This document shows, piece after piece, positions 23,674-35,498 of a DNA stretch of 64,000 nucleotides. Each line of letters opens with the position of its first letter. The first letter of the stretch is position 1. A model generated the notes under the pieces. That model saw only the letters and a program-made list of their open reading frames with translations, was not told the origin of the DNA and did not search any database. Made by a program: the position numbers and the translations under genes. Source of the stretch: Leuctra nigra (lineage: Eukaryota; Arthropoda; Insecta; Plecoptera; Leuctridae); assembly GCA_934045905.1 (NCBI GenBank), contig OW203768.1, positions 28,797,060-28,861,059 of the forward strand. Direction: 5' to 3'.

Positions 23674-26054
23674 GTCGCCGTAGAGAAGGAGATCTACCTA
23701 GGTGCTCTGCGTCTTGAACTTACTCACCTGTACGAGAAAACAGGTTTTTGTCTTAATTTCGAGTTATCAAAGTCTACTTGATGTCAGACAACCAGACTGC
23801 GTGTCGATGTTGTTGCCTTTATGTGGACTTTGTTAAAATGTTAAGCTCTAAATATCATACTCTGTGCATCAGATGATCAGCGGTAGAAGGACGGAAGTAA
23901 ATCTCCTCGTTTGCGTTGCACACTTTTGGAATGATGAAATGTAACAAAGCTCTATCAATCGCCATTTTACATTAGGTCAACAAATAGAGTTTTATTGGGG
24001 TATTCTCTTACACGATGACTCATGTCATCATTACAAATATGATTTGATGTAGACAGAAATAATGGTTTATAAGCTCACCTCAAGAATCGTTAAAATGGAC
24101 TTCCGCCCTTCTAGCTCGGAGGTACAAACATGAGCCCTACTCTAATGATGCAGAAGTACCATTCTAAACATGACTCCTCATTTTTTTCCATTTCATTCGG
24201 TGTTCTTTTCTTCGTGTGTGAATTTGTTTTATTATGTCTTCCTCTAAAGAAAGATTCCTCGGTGATTTTTTTATACACTCCAACAGTACTAAGAGATACA
24301 ACCCGAGGTTAGCAGACATCTTCAAAGGGATTATTAAAGTGGAATACACAGGATGGAGTCTTTCTCTAGAAGGTTAATACGCCCGTTTCTGAGAAACATC
24401 GCAGGAAGTAAAGCTTAGAGCGAGGAATGTGCCCAGATTTATATTTTACTTCTCAGACTGTTATCGTAAGGATTTAATATTCAAAGCTGTTATTGACTAT
24501 GATGACTGCGAGCAAATACTCTATAGTGGGACGTTAGTTCCACTCAGCCGGCCACAATTTCTATGCATGTCTGAGCTCTTTCAAATGTATACAAGAAGTT
24601 ATGTTTTTCTTTTTAATAAGTAGGTATTCTGATTTTACGAGGGTGAATTCATTACGAAGTAACATAAAATTCTTGGTTGGTACTGTTTAAATCCTATACG
24701 TGTGAATAAATCGATATACACAAAATATGCTTTTTAAAAAAAGAATTTTAATGGGAAGTTTTTGAAACAATTGGAAAGTACAAACTCTTTGAAAATTAAA
24801 ACATCATAAAAATCTTCTCATTACCTATTTAAAATCAGTTATAACTGAAAAATATGCCCATGAAACTGTTTTTATACTTACGAACAGATTTTACTAGCAA
24901 GGTTGAACAATTGAAGATCATTGGACTAATATTGATATACTTCACAACCAAAAGAGGGAGTAACATACTATTTTGAATGGCCTCATTGTAAAAATTAAAA
25001 ATTAAAATTTTTCATGTAATTTATTGGGTTGCCTGGTTCTCCTCAGCTACTGATCTAAAATCTCATTTTCATTTCATTTTTTTTCATAAGTATAATTGAA
25101 AATTTACTCTGAATACAAATATAATTTTGTATCTAAATGAAAATAAGTGGTTATAGTGCATCGTGTGTTTCATTTTAGTGTTCGCCCTTTCGAATCTGAA
25201 TCGTATATGAACACAGCTTTTCACCTCCATCTCCCGAATTAATCAGGTCAATTCCAACCAACCAATCAGAGCTGCTTCTGAAATGAGTGCCGATCGCGAC
25301 CCCAAATCAATATGCAATCGCATCAATTACCCGATCATGAATATTGGACCGACGGAGAGTCGTCCGTAACGCCCATGCATATTCATCGCGTTCGATCCAC
25401 AAATATCGGCAACACTGAGGAATATTTGAAGAGGTTGCAGGGAAAATAATGCCGAACGATTCACGGCCAAAGTTTCTCAATGAATGGAAACATTTCTGAG
25501 CCAATTCGCACCGTTCATTCTATACGCATGAGCTCGGTGTTTGAAATCATTCTGAATTCAACTTGTGAATGCTAGGATAGAAACTTGTTCGTTTCAATTT
25601 CTCAGTCAACCGTTAATCGGTTACCAACCTCCAAATAAAATTTAAATTTCACTTACGAACACGATGCAGTATAATAAACGGTTCACAATTGACACTCTGA
25701 GTTGCGCAGAAAGCACAGTTTCCGGTTCCGGAAAAGGTTGCCATAGTAACCTAATAAACAAATCTGACAGCGGCAATCCAAATATCATATTATTTAGAGT
25801 GATTACTTATGAAATAAAGATATTTAAATAGGTAAGTACAAAGTTAATAATAATACGCAATAATCCATATTTTCCAGTTAAATAATCATCTGAGAAATTA
25901 AATTTATCTATTATTGTATAGCTTTGAAACATTTACCTTCCTCCCTACAGCCTCCATATTCACCTCCTGGGGACGTCATATGCAAGAGTCATGCATTTAG
26001 GCAATTTAGGAATTATTCATTCATTTGAAAGAATTCTTGGGGATATCATAGGAT
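23674..26054. other. No gene recognised
   Basis: AT-rich sequence with short frames only. A weak inverted pair AGAAGGACGGAAGT (near 23886) and ACTTCCGCCCTTCT (near 24100) is visible. Nothing coding can be supported. Confidence 0.4.
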
Positions 26055-27168
26055 CTAGTGGAGCGGTCGCTCCACGCCAGCCAAGTCGTACGGCGCGCGC
26101 ACACTCTCATTTGAAAAGGCTGGAGAAACCCACTTTTACTGTAAGCATCAAAGTGGCATTTTCGGCGTACTGGATCTTAAAAATGGGAAATCTCACATTG
26201 TTGCGAAATATCTTAATTTCGAGCTATGGCCCATACCCCACCACATGTACCAAATTTGGGAACAATGGGTTATGCCGTTTGCGAGCGGGAGGACCGTGAA
26301 TATCGTGAAATTGGACGGCTTCCATCTGATGATTATTATTATTATTATTCTTAATCATCTTCCAATAAATTCCGCGGTCTCCGCCACAGCCTAAACGGCT
26401 GGGTCGATTGACCCGAAATTTTCACCACATATAAAGCTCGTCTGCCTGATGATACCTTGCCCTAATGAATTTTTTGTGCCGCCATTTTGAAACCGGAAGT
26501 GACGTCATATCTCAAAAACGGCTTGACCGATCGGAACGAGATTTGCGCCAATCGATTCAGACTGTCCTCTTTATGAAATATCAATAGTCGCAATATACAT
26601 TTACTATTACCGAAACCGGAAATGACGTCATAAAAAGGAAAAATTAGACTTGAATCACCTCTTACTATAATAACTACATATCCAGGAAATTGCTTATTTT
26701 TTTAAGGAATTAGTAATTGTTGCTCCGATTTGGTTACAAGTGTGAAAATCATCTAAAAAAAGGAGTGATATCCCCATAAAAAACACTCCGTGTAAAAATA
26801 CCAGCCAAGTATCTTCAACTATAAAAAAAATATGGGAAATCTAAAAAATTCAGCACTGAAAAGTAGTGATATTAAAAAATGGGCCAAGTCAAAACATGAT
26901 TTTATAAACCGAAATATACTTGGCGCATCGTTTTTTTTATGACATTAAGGTATATTATTTATATTTATTTACATTTGATTTTTGGCATACACGTCTATAT
27001 TATTTATACACGATACACCAAGTATATTTCGGTTTATAAAATCATGTTTTGACTTGGCCCATTTTTTGATATCACTACTTTTCAGTGCTGAATTTTTTAG
27101 ATTTCCTAAATTTTTTTATAGTTGAAGAGACTTGGCTGGTATTTTTACACGGAGTGATTTTTATGGGG
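26055..27168 (-). mobile_element. Family F element, short copy
   Basis: In element orientation it ends with the hairpin GTGGAGCG-N2-CGCTCCAC followed by TAG/AT (plus-strand 26053-26075). It has two diverged CCGGAAGTGACGTCA-type repeats (near 26494 and 26618). Its foldback arms at about 26773-26945 and 27012-27168 share AAACACTCCGTGTAAAAATA, GCCAAGT and the TTCGGTTTATAAAATCATG block. No protein is encoded. Confidence 0.75.
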
Positions 27169-27265
27169 TTGTAGTATACACAAAAGTTTTTATAGCTATA
27201 TAGTCTTTAGCTAGGTATGTGACGTTTCCTATATCGCTTTGTTGGATCATGGAAATAAAAATATA

Positions 27266-27340
27266 TTCTATTTTATTCTATTCTATTCTATTCGTTCTAT
27301 TTTATTCTGTTATATTCTATTCTATTCTATTACATTCTTA
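27266..27340. repeat. ATTCT pentanucleotide microsatellite
   Basis: About 15 imperfect ATTCT/TTCTA units interrupted by ATTTT and ATTCG variants. Confidence 0.9.
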
Positions 27341-29200
27341 AATAATACATTTACGTTTTTGTCAATTTTGGTTATAAACCTATTACAATTTTTTAATAAT
27401 CAAAATAATCTAATTGAGTTTGAAAAAATCTTTTGTAAGAAATAAAAAATTTATATCGGTAAACATCGGCAGCATTTCTCCTCTCTCTCTATCCCATGCA
27501 TAATCATTATTATAAATGTTTAAAGAAGGAAGGAAGTATAAGGTAATTATCATCTTGATATTCCAGAATTTCTCTTTGTGTCTGATGCAACTATGCTACT
27601 GGAAGCTGTAAAATGGCGACAATATTCTACGAACGGCAAACTTCTTCGAGTTACGGAAGTGCAATTGAATGACGTCATGAAGCTATTACGGTCGCCTCCT
27701 CGAGTTCTCAACATGCTACAAAAAGCGTGATTGCTCGAGAACCACGCTGTGACGTCACTGAAGACTGTTCATTACAGCAGCAGGAGCTTTAATTGAATTT
27801 ATATCACATTGCCACAGAAACCAAAACTTAACCGACATTATCACATTACTTGTACTCAACACTTAATGGCACAGTTCACTTGAAGTATTGACATTGACAA
27901 TCTCTCATGTTAGAGTATGAAAGAATTAAACGAAAGAATTAAATGAAAGAATTGAATAATTAAACATTTCTAGAGATATCAAATAATTAACAATAAAATA
28001 TGATATTATTATACAAGATAAGTAATAAAATTATGATAATAATAATAATCTTAGATAAGGTAATACCTAATACTTAAAAGCACATGAAAAAAATAATCAG
28101 TCGCCAACATTTAGAATAAAAATGGTTTCGCATAATACCATTAGATTATCTTAAAACAGAAATTAAAACGTTTTTAATAAAAGATTTGCCTAAATTGAAA
28201 CGCTTACAAAATGAGTTTAAAAAATCTGGTATTGCACCTCGTGCACCGATCATTAATCCGAAATGACCCCTATTTCATTAACTGTATTTGTTGAAGCAGT
28301 CAAATTATTGCAATTAATATCTTACTTCATCACACGACTCAAAAAGTGCGAAAAGCAAAATCGACACAATGAACTTCGGGCCTTCTACGTCTGAGGTACA
28401 GAGTTGTTTTTGTCATCGTATTGAATTTGTATGCCAACGATGGGCTTGTGGATTGATTAAACACGATCACGAATGGACGACGTCAATATGATTAAAATGA
28501 GAATACAATTTAATAAGAACGTTATTGTTCACAGCGTTCGAAGAAACCTCGGAGCAGATTTATTGAAAGCGACTAGATTAAAGTCTGAATCATATACTCC
28601 AGCGTGAAAATTAACTGCGGGTACGTTGCTAGCGTTCCATCTCCACAGTGAATTAAAACGAACAAAACAAGGTATATTTAGCAGCTTATAGTCTCAACTT
28701 TCCCGATCTATTAGCCAGTGTTTGAATTGGTTTATTTGGCAGAATACAATATGTTTCAAGAGAACTTCATGGCTGAAAGTGATTGTTACTGTTCGAGAAA
28801 GAACCACAGTCAATAAACACCACACACCAAAAACACAAATAAATATAAACAACTGGTTATCATTTTGATTGGTCAACGGTAATTAATAAAAAACAATTTA
28901 CACAATCTTACAAGAGGTCGAATTCAGTTTCGACCATCTCGCCCCCGGGGAATGCCCACCCCCCCATCCCCCTTAAGGTGGTGCTTGCGCTCGGCAGGTT
29001 TAGCAAAATGAAAGAGAAATATTGTTTTATAAGTGGGTGTAACTTTGATAGGATGTTCACATGATCAGTCTGATTGTATATTAGTATAGCTCTTTTTCGT
29101 TTTTGCTACGTGCCTTGTTAATTAGGCTCCGGTTATTCAACAAAACCGCTCAAAACAATGAAATTTCCGATGCGATTGGAGACCAAACCCGTCAACCAAT
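27341..29200. other. No gene recognised
   Basis: AT-rich, with a somewhat GC-richer patch at 27600-27770 containing several GACGTCA half or full palindromes. No exon model could be built. Confidence 0.4.
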
Positions 29201-29422
29201 TGATCTCAAATTTTAATCATGATTTGATAAAAGACAAACTTAGGTTTATCACTTGGCACATTTTTTTTTATTAAATTTCATACGGCACCCAGCGAGACGG
29301 AAAAATAGAAAAAATTTCATCTAAATCAACTAATTATATCTAATTAACAAAATCAAAAAAATCAAAATTACCAAGTTAAAACCCTAGTCTTTTATCTAAT
29401 CATGATTAAAATTTCAAATCAT
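29201..29422. mobile_element. Foldback MITE with about 35-bp inverted ends
   Basis: TTTTAATCATGATTTGATAA then AAGAC on the left is mirrored by GTCTTTTATCTAATCATGAT then TAAAAT on the right. The interior is AT-rich and noncoding. A related end is visible near 21530-21560. Confidence 0.6.
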
Positions 29423-29512
29423 TTCGTCACCCCATTTCGTCTCCATCGTATCCAAAAAAAGTGCCTGCAACAAGCGGAAAATTTATATTTACTCTTTGTA
29501 ACGACTTGATAA

Positions 29513-29590
29513 CCGAGCCTTCGTATTGCATGCTAATTAATATTCGTGTGAAAGTTGCTGATTTATAATAGACCTTGGAAATAGCAAGAA
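29513..29590. repeat. Short dispersed repeat, copy 2
   Basis: Diverged version of the 9968-10050 block: GAGCCTTCGTATTGCAT and AGACCTTGGAAATAGC are recognisable. Confidence 0.45.
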
Positions 29591-29839
29591 AACAATCTAT
29601 CAAACAGTAAAATGTTAATAGCCCTTCGAGTTCTTCTGAAATTCTGAAATTCATTGGATTGTAATTGAATTTGTCAAATTTGAATTACATATTGTAATTA
29701 TGAGCTTAACGAATATAATCGTACACACGTAATGCCATCGTCATCCCCCTTACCAATATGAATTACATAACAATGTTCCCCGCTATGATCCCATTAGTCC
29801 AACACCACCCCGATATAACAGATAAACCCAGGTCATCAC

Positions 29840-30435
29840 ACTTCGCTTCCCCGGCGTCGCGGCGTGCGCATGAGCGTCGCGACGCTCGGCAGCCAGCGCC
29901 GCGACGCCGTCGTCTCACTACCCTCGTGCGCGTCGTCGTGGCCGGTTGACTCCAGGCGTCGTCGTGTCGTTGACGTTGTTTCACAGGCGTCGCGTCGTCT
30001 CTCAGTTTCAACCTCGTGATTTTCTGCTATCTTCTTGACATTCTCGACAAAGTCCAGAACAGTGTACAACTCATCGTTATTAACCTTCTCTCTCGCAATC
30101 TTCGTTAAATATTATTCCCAAACCGCCGCCGTGACGTCCCCGTTTTCGTCATCCTCCAAGAAGTGTGGTGTCATAGTTACTGTCAACCTCGGGTTTGCTG
30201 ACGTTGCCCCTGTACTCTGTTGACGTCCTCGTTCTATCGTCGTCGTCCACACTAGTGTAGAGGTCGTCAGGTAACCTCTCGACTCGCCGACGTCCTCTTC
30301 TAACATCTCTGACGGTCATCTCTTTGGATATTCGCCGACGAACTTTTGTTCTCCACGCCTGAGTGTTAACTTCTAGTGTCTATAGAACTTTGTGACTTTC
30401 TCTGGAAGAAGGATTTGGATAATTTTGGTAAGTCG
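29840..30435 (+). promoter_or_regulatory. CpG-rich island with a possible 5' UTR exon and donor
   Basis: An approximately 480-bp GC-rich block in AT-rich surroundings, dense in CG and CGTCG runs (GGCGTCGCGGCGTGCGCATG near 29852). Past 30320 the composition falls, and GATAATTTTG/GTAAGTCGAC at about 30417-30436 is a strong donor consensus. This fits a promoter plus first noncoding exon of a plus-strand gene, but no downstream exon could be joined. Open frames on both strands probably reflect the CGN-rich composition. Confidence 0.4.
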
Positions 30436-31088
30436 ACATCTAATGTGTTACTCGAGTTTTACAGTCACTTTATGTACTTTCACTTGGTCAGAGTAAAAAA
30501 CGGTATTTGAACGAAACGGATTGGCTGCTGGTCAGGTTCCTTGACAATCAATTCTTGTTATTATCAATGAAATCAAAGCTCCCCTACTAGAGCTATAACG
30601 CGTTAGAATAAACTTCATCGGCTGAAGCCATAAAATCTTCTTTATCAGCCAATTCGTATCCTTCGAATACACTTCACACTTCGGCCAACAGGGCTACCCA
30701 GCAATTAAGACAGGAAGCATGCTAATAAAAGTTTTTCAAGTGACGTTTTGCTTGGTCAAGTTTTGTTATGAAGCGTAAATGAGCGTTTTTGTTATATTCG
30801 TAAGAAGACAAACTTAAACCACATAATACTGACGTAAACAAAGACTATGTTCAACAAAGGAGTTATTGAATCTGGACCCTCCAGACCTCTTGCTCTTGTC
30901 AGATCACAAGTGCAGCCAAGTATTTTCTCTCATCTTCTCCTGGAAAACCAAGAGGGAAAGTCCTAGTCCAGGAAAACCGACTCAATCATTTGCTATCTGT
31001 TAGACCCCAGGAAACTCCTAAAATATTTTTTTGATTTTTGACAGTTGGTATTTACGAATTGGCGATCTGACCGTTTTTTTGCGTTAAA

Positions 31089-31283
31089 ATGTGGTACAAA
31101 TTGTATGCTATAAAATTCTGTGACTCAGAGGTAGACAGCCCGATGTCCATTACAATTATTCTTGATATGAGCTCATACCTGTACATGGCCTTTAATAATG
31201 CTCATTACATTCTTGTAATGAGTCATTGTGTAAGAGAATACTTCAATAACAGGTTGTTGACAATTCAGTTAAATTCCAATTGA
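31089..31283 (+). pseudogene. Gustatory-receptor-like exon or fragment
   Basis: The 64-residue frame contains CDSEVDSPMSITIILDMSSY, then LYMAFNNAHYILVMSHCVRE and YFNNRLLTIQL, with two hydrophobic stretches. The pattern (hydrophobic helix, then C..V+.YFNN+L) resembles 7tm_7 gustatory receptors. The SEV..PMSI segment also occurs in the fragment at 54171-54560, so the two are probably members of one receptor family. No neighbouring exon was found and the frame closes without a convincing donor. Confidence 0.4.
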
Positions 31284-31490
31284 TCTTGATTACATCATTC
31301 CAAAAGTGTAACACAAAATCGAGAAAATTGACAATTTCGCAATTCTTCCTGTAAACTTGCTAATTTCTTGAACTGAAAACATGACATAATTTAATTCAAT
31401 ACATCCAAATGTATTTTAAAGTCTTGTTTTCCAGGGGGTGTAAGTTGCCTTGCCCCGATGCAACATATACTTGATCGATCATGTGCATAG

Positions 31491-31625
31491 TTTATCATGC
31501 GTAGTTGCGTATGTTGCGTAATGCGTAGTATGCGTAGTTTATCATGCGTAGTTGCGTATGTTGCAGTATGCGTAGTTTATCATGCGTAGTTGCGTATGTT
31601 GCGTAGTATGCGTAGTTTATCATGT
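31491..31625. repeat. GCGTAG minisatellite
   Basis: About three tandem copies of a 43-50 bp unit built from TTTATCATGCGTAGTTGCGT, ATGTTGC and GTAGTATGCG, with length variants between copies. Confidence 0.85.
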
Positions 31626-32189
31626 GTTTTCATCACACTTGCGTAAAGCCACATAAGAAACCAGCGGCATGTCTGTAATATGACCATTCAGTCTTGATGT
31701 GTTATACCATGTTATATTCATCATAACTCCTCATCAGAAACTAATGTTTGGCTCCCTACAAAATGAAAGTTCATTCTTTATACTTCGCTATAGCAGAGCA
31801 AAAGCTTTGATGAATCTAGAAGATAAAGTGGTGTTTGAAGCTAGGATTTGTAGCAGGATTCAAGGATAAATTCAAGTATATATATTTTTTTAATATGATG
31901 GAATGTGAACACAATTTTGAAACCAAATAAGATACATTTATGATGTTTCATACTTTTGAAACTATAAATAATATAAGTAATTTATTAGGAAACTCTGACC
32001 GTCATCAGGCACAGTTTCAGTTGCTTTTGATAAAATATTTGGAAAATTATTATTAGTAGGTCTTGTGTAATTAAAATTAGGGAAGTTACAAAATTTTGTA
32101 GTATTTTGTAATAATTGATTTTCTTTTAAGGAAAGTTAAATTGATTTTCCCTAAACACTTTGTACTTGGCAAATGTTGTCCCGATGACG
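31626..32189. other. No gene recognised
   Basis: AT-rich sequence with short frames and no repeat or motif I can name. Confidence 0.4.
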
Positions 32190-32345
32190 AAGAAAGGGGA
32201 AGTATGGACAGTGGGAAGGAGGCGGTCGTACGCTATTAACAACGAACTTTTCCAACGCCTCACGACTGAGGGAAACCATGAACATAATCTCAGTCGGAAA
32301 TGGCAGCCAATAAACTCGAACCCGGGTCATTCATTCTATGTACCG
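32190..32345 (-). mobile_element. tRNA-derived SINE, diverged copy 2
   Basis: On the minus strand: CCCGGGTTCGAGTTTATTGG, GACTGAGATTATG, GGTTTCCCTCAGTCGTGAGG and CGACCGCCTCCTTCCCACTG follow the same order as copy 1 at 22584-22815. It is shorter and more diverged. Confidence 0.65.
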
Positions 32346-32468
32346 CGTGGCGCAAAACAATCCCCCTGATTGAGAGGTCACTACATCAAAACTATTATAG
32401 ATAGGATTCTGAAAGTTGTACACATATTCGAAAACATACCAAAATTTAATATATGAAAGTTTAAAACA

Positions 32469-33240
32469 TACGAGGTGTGGCAGAAAAGTAATGAGACTTG
32501 CGTTACTGAGTGAGGTTTGGGACCACTGCAGGTTTTTCCCTTAATGCGGCATGTAGGTCAGTGCCTCCCAGATGCTTAGTAAAAATTTCAACTGTCTACG
32601 GTTGCTAAGCGTTCCTTGAGAGTGTAATAAGTTAAGTTGTTTTTGTGTGTTGCGTCACGGAAAATGGACCAGAGAAATTTGGAGCAACGTTGTGCCATTA
32701 AATTTTGTGTTTTGACTCTGACTCTGGGTCATACTCAAAAATCCATGATTCATCACCTGTGATCACGCGACTGAAAAAATCTGGGTTATTTTCGATTCTG
32801 TCAAGAAGATTTGAGGCACACAGCCTTCCAATTGTCCTTTTGCTTAATTGTGAGGTCTTTCGGCACCATCTTGGCACAGATCTTCCTCATGTCCAATTCT
32901 TGAGTTAAAATTTGATGGAGGGTAAACCGATTCAAATTTAACTCACTACTCATCATCCTTAGAGTTAATCGACGGTCTGACCTCACAAGAGCTCTCACTC
33001 GTTCCACATTGTCGTCAGTTCTTGATGTTGAAGGCTTCCCTGATCGAGGTACGACTTCCACTGCTTCTCGTCCCTCCAAAAACGCTTTATGCCACCGAAA
33101 AACTTGTGCCCTTGGCAAAGAATGTTCACCAAAGGTCCGTTGACCTTTTCGTAAGTCAAACTCACAGATTCACCAAGTTTAACACAAAATTTAATGACAC
33201 AACGTTGCTCCAAATTTCTCTGGTCCATTTTCCGTGACGC
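32469..33240. pseudogene. Rearranged mariner transposase with two opposed 5' ends
   Basis: The right part (33228 down to about 32715, minus strand) encodes MDQRNLEQRCVIKFCVKLGE, after a frameshift RAQVFRWHKAFLEGREAVE, GKPSTSRTDDNVERVRAL, ELDMRKICAKMVPKDLT, and then across another shift VITGDESWIFEYDPES. That is the helix-turn-helix region through the first catalytic Asp of a mariner transposase. The left part (32469-32714, plus strand) repeats the element 5' end: GAGGTGTGGCAGAAAAGTAA, then ATGGACCAGAGAAATTTGGA up to the KFCV codons. It abuts the inverted segment at about 32714/32715. The C-terminal half with the other catalytic residues is missing. The right side stops at GCGTCACGGAAA with no terminal repeat. 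Confidence 0.85.
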
Positions 33241-33328
33241 AACCAGATGAAACCAGACGAATGAATGTGTTTGGATGAATTGCTTTTGGAGTTACTTTGT
33301 AGGAATTATGTGAATTTATGTTTATTTA

Positions 33329-34661
33329 TTGAGCGAGCGAAGCGAGCGTCTCCATTTGGCTCTTTTGGCACGGACCTCTGTTTTTTTTTTGTTTGTTTTT
33401 TTTTTTTCTGTTACTGACGATATACAGGTCAGAGTTTTTCTTCGATCGAGCTGAAATTTTGCACACATGTACGTAACATTTCTGATTGTTGCAGACCCTA
33501 ATTTTTTTGAAATCCATTGATTGGTTCAAATTTAAAAAAAATTAACTTTCGATTGGTTGTTTTGATCAAATTGAAATTTTGACAAGTCATTACCCCCAAC
33601 ATTGTACCCAATCAAACAAAGTTTCAGCCAAATCCTCCCATTGGTTAAAATTTAAAACCATCTTTCCTGTGTTTTTAGAAATTTAAACTATAACCGATTG
33701 AACGATCAACTTATAACTTCGCATGATGGTTGGGTCCAACATTATCTGCATTTTTGACAATTTTCATACTAATCTGTGTTTAAATCCAAACGTTATTGAC
33801 ATTTTACGGACTATTAGCGTGTTGGCTGTCAAATTCACGGCGACTTCGACTCTTCAGTTCAAGGCAAGGTAGTTAGAGCAGAAACTTTCAAACGCAAATG
33901 AAACTGATAATGACCGTTCAACAGTCGATCTGATATTGTGTAGACACACTTATATCATATGAGTGGTCTCAGGTATATTTTTTGAAGGAGATCCTGTGAT
34001 TTTTGAAAATTAACACGGAACAGTTCAATCATAAAGGTTCAATTGATCAACTTAAAGCTTTGCATGGTTATTTGGACCAATATTTTAGGAATGTTTTGAG
34101 ATTTCTATACAAATCTGTGGCGAAATTTTAGAATTATTGGCTTTTAATGACATTTTCGATAGACAGAATTTCGGTTCGAGGTGTTGCGCGTATCCGTGCT
34201 CGCTCATCAACGCGTTACTCAGATTCATTGGTTAAAATTTAAATAAATATCTCCTGATAGGCTGAAAAATGAAAACGGTCTTCGATAATTCTGATCAAAC
34301 TCATATTTTGCATGATCATTAAGACCAATATTGTCTCTTATTTTACAAAATTTCATCCCAATCAGTTAAGAACGTATGAAGTTATTTACATTTTTAATAT
34401 CTGTCAGTAATGAAGTATCGAAATGAATGTTTTCCAGTGCCAATTGAAAATTGATTCTGATTTGCTTTATGAACCAGGTGCTTAGATGCTATTTTAAAGT
34501 TTCGATGAAAAGCATACACTTTTAAGTTGATATCATAATCAATTCCATATGGATGTATATGTTTTCTGTGCGTTGTGTACGCATTTCCGGTTCGAGAATT
34601 TGCACGTACCCGTGCTCGCTCATCAACGCGTTACACTGAGCGTTTTCCTAGTGCATTTCTA
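33329..34661 (+). mobile_element. Family G mosaic, long copy
   Basis: Begins ATTGAGCGAGCG (33328) and ends GAGCGTTTTCCTAG/T (34661). It is longer than other copies because an inner end-like block (GTGCTCGCTCATCAACGCGT) at about 34197-34216 precedes a further set of modules. The 34223-34661 portion is the uninterrupted counterpart of the copy split by the family F insertion at 35499-38486. Confidence 0.7.
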
Positions 34662-35081
34662 TACAAACATGAACTTAAGTTTAATAAATCTATGCGAATT
34701 TGTCTTTGATTTATTAAGTGAGTAGGAAATTTCCAGTGCATCGTTGGAAATTCAGTCACAATAACTTTTCCCTCCATATCTCTTATGAAACCACGTCTCT
34801 ATAAGATACAGACATGCTTTACTAAATGGAGTAATTTTTATGTCAAATTATGATGGACCAAACTAACTCATGACACAACAGGTGATTCTTTTTAACAAAC
34901 TTCTCGTTCTTATTTAAACTCAAACGCACTCTATTTAAACGAAACGATTTTCAACGTCTTAATTCAAATTCATGTAACTTTTTTCGCATGACTCGAACAT
35001 ATTAAATTTTCATATTTATTCTATAACATTTGAAAGTTTCAGCCTTGTTGATGTAGTGAGTGACCTATCAAACAGTTTTTT

Positions 35082-35375
35082 TTGCGCCACCCGGTGTATG
35101 TAATGTTCTATATTATGTATCTGTGTCTTTTGACATTCTTCATACAGAGTAATTACTTTTTCATGAATCAGGACACGTTTTTCTTCACATATTTCATTGA
35201 ACTGTGTCATTTTCCACTGATATTGCTTTTCTCAGTAACAATTGGTTGTTATATTCTGCAAAGTATTTCCATAGGCATCGTTGCTTGTTATAACGTCTGC
35301 TTTGAAATACAATTGAGTTACTTTGGAATCAGAACGCATGTTGTTAGAGGATATCAAAGAGAGATTCGGTGTTGA
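35082..35375 (+). other. Hydrophobic open frame of unknown nature
   Basis: A 97-residue frame with hydrophobic stretches (YVMFYIMYLCLLTFF and LILLFSVTIGCYILQSISIG) and the tail FEIQLSYFGIRTHVVRG. The tail vaguely resembles the intracellular loop region of insect odorant receptors. There are no flanking exons and no conserved start context. GCGCCACCCGGTGTA at 35084 looks like a transposon terminus, so this may be noncoding. Confidence 0.2.
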
Positions 35376-35395
35376 ACCCAACCCCTTCATTTTAT

Positions 35396-35498
35396 TAGAC
35401 TAGGAAAACGCTCAGTGTACCGCGTTGATGAGCGAGCACGGCTATGTGCAAATTCTCCAACAGGAAATGCGTACACAACGCACAGAAAACATATACAT
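35396..35498 (-). mobile_element. Family G copy, CTAG-end half, interrupted by insertion
   Basis: ACTAGGAAAACGCTCAGTGT through ACAGAAAACATATACAT matches the CTAG-end half of 33329-34661. It breaks at 35498/35499 exactly where the family F element starts. The rest resumes at 38487. Confidence 0.85.

Noticed and set aside
29758..30306. Arg-rich open frames in the CpG-rich block on both strands
   Set aside because: Driven by CGN-rich composition; no motif, no consistent splicing, and similar frames on both strands.
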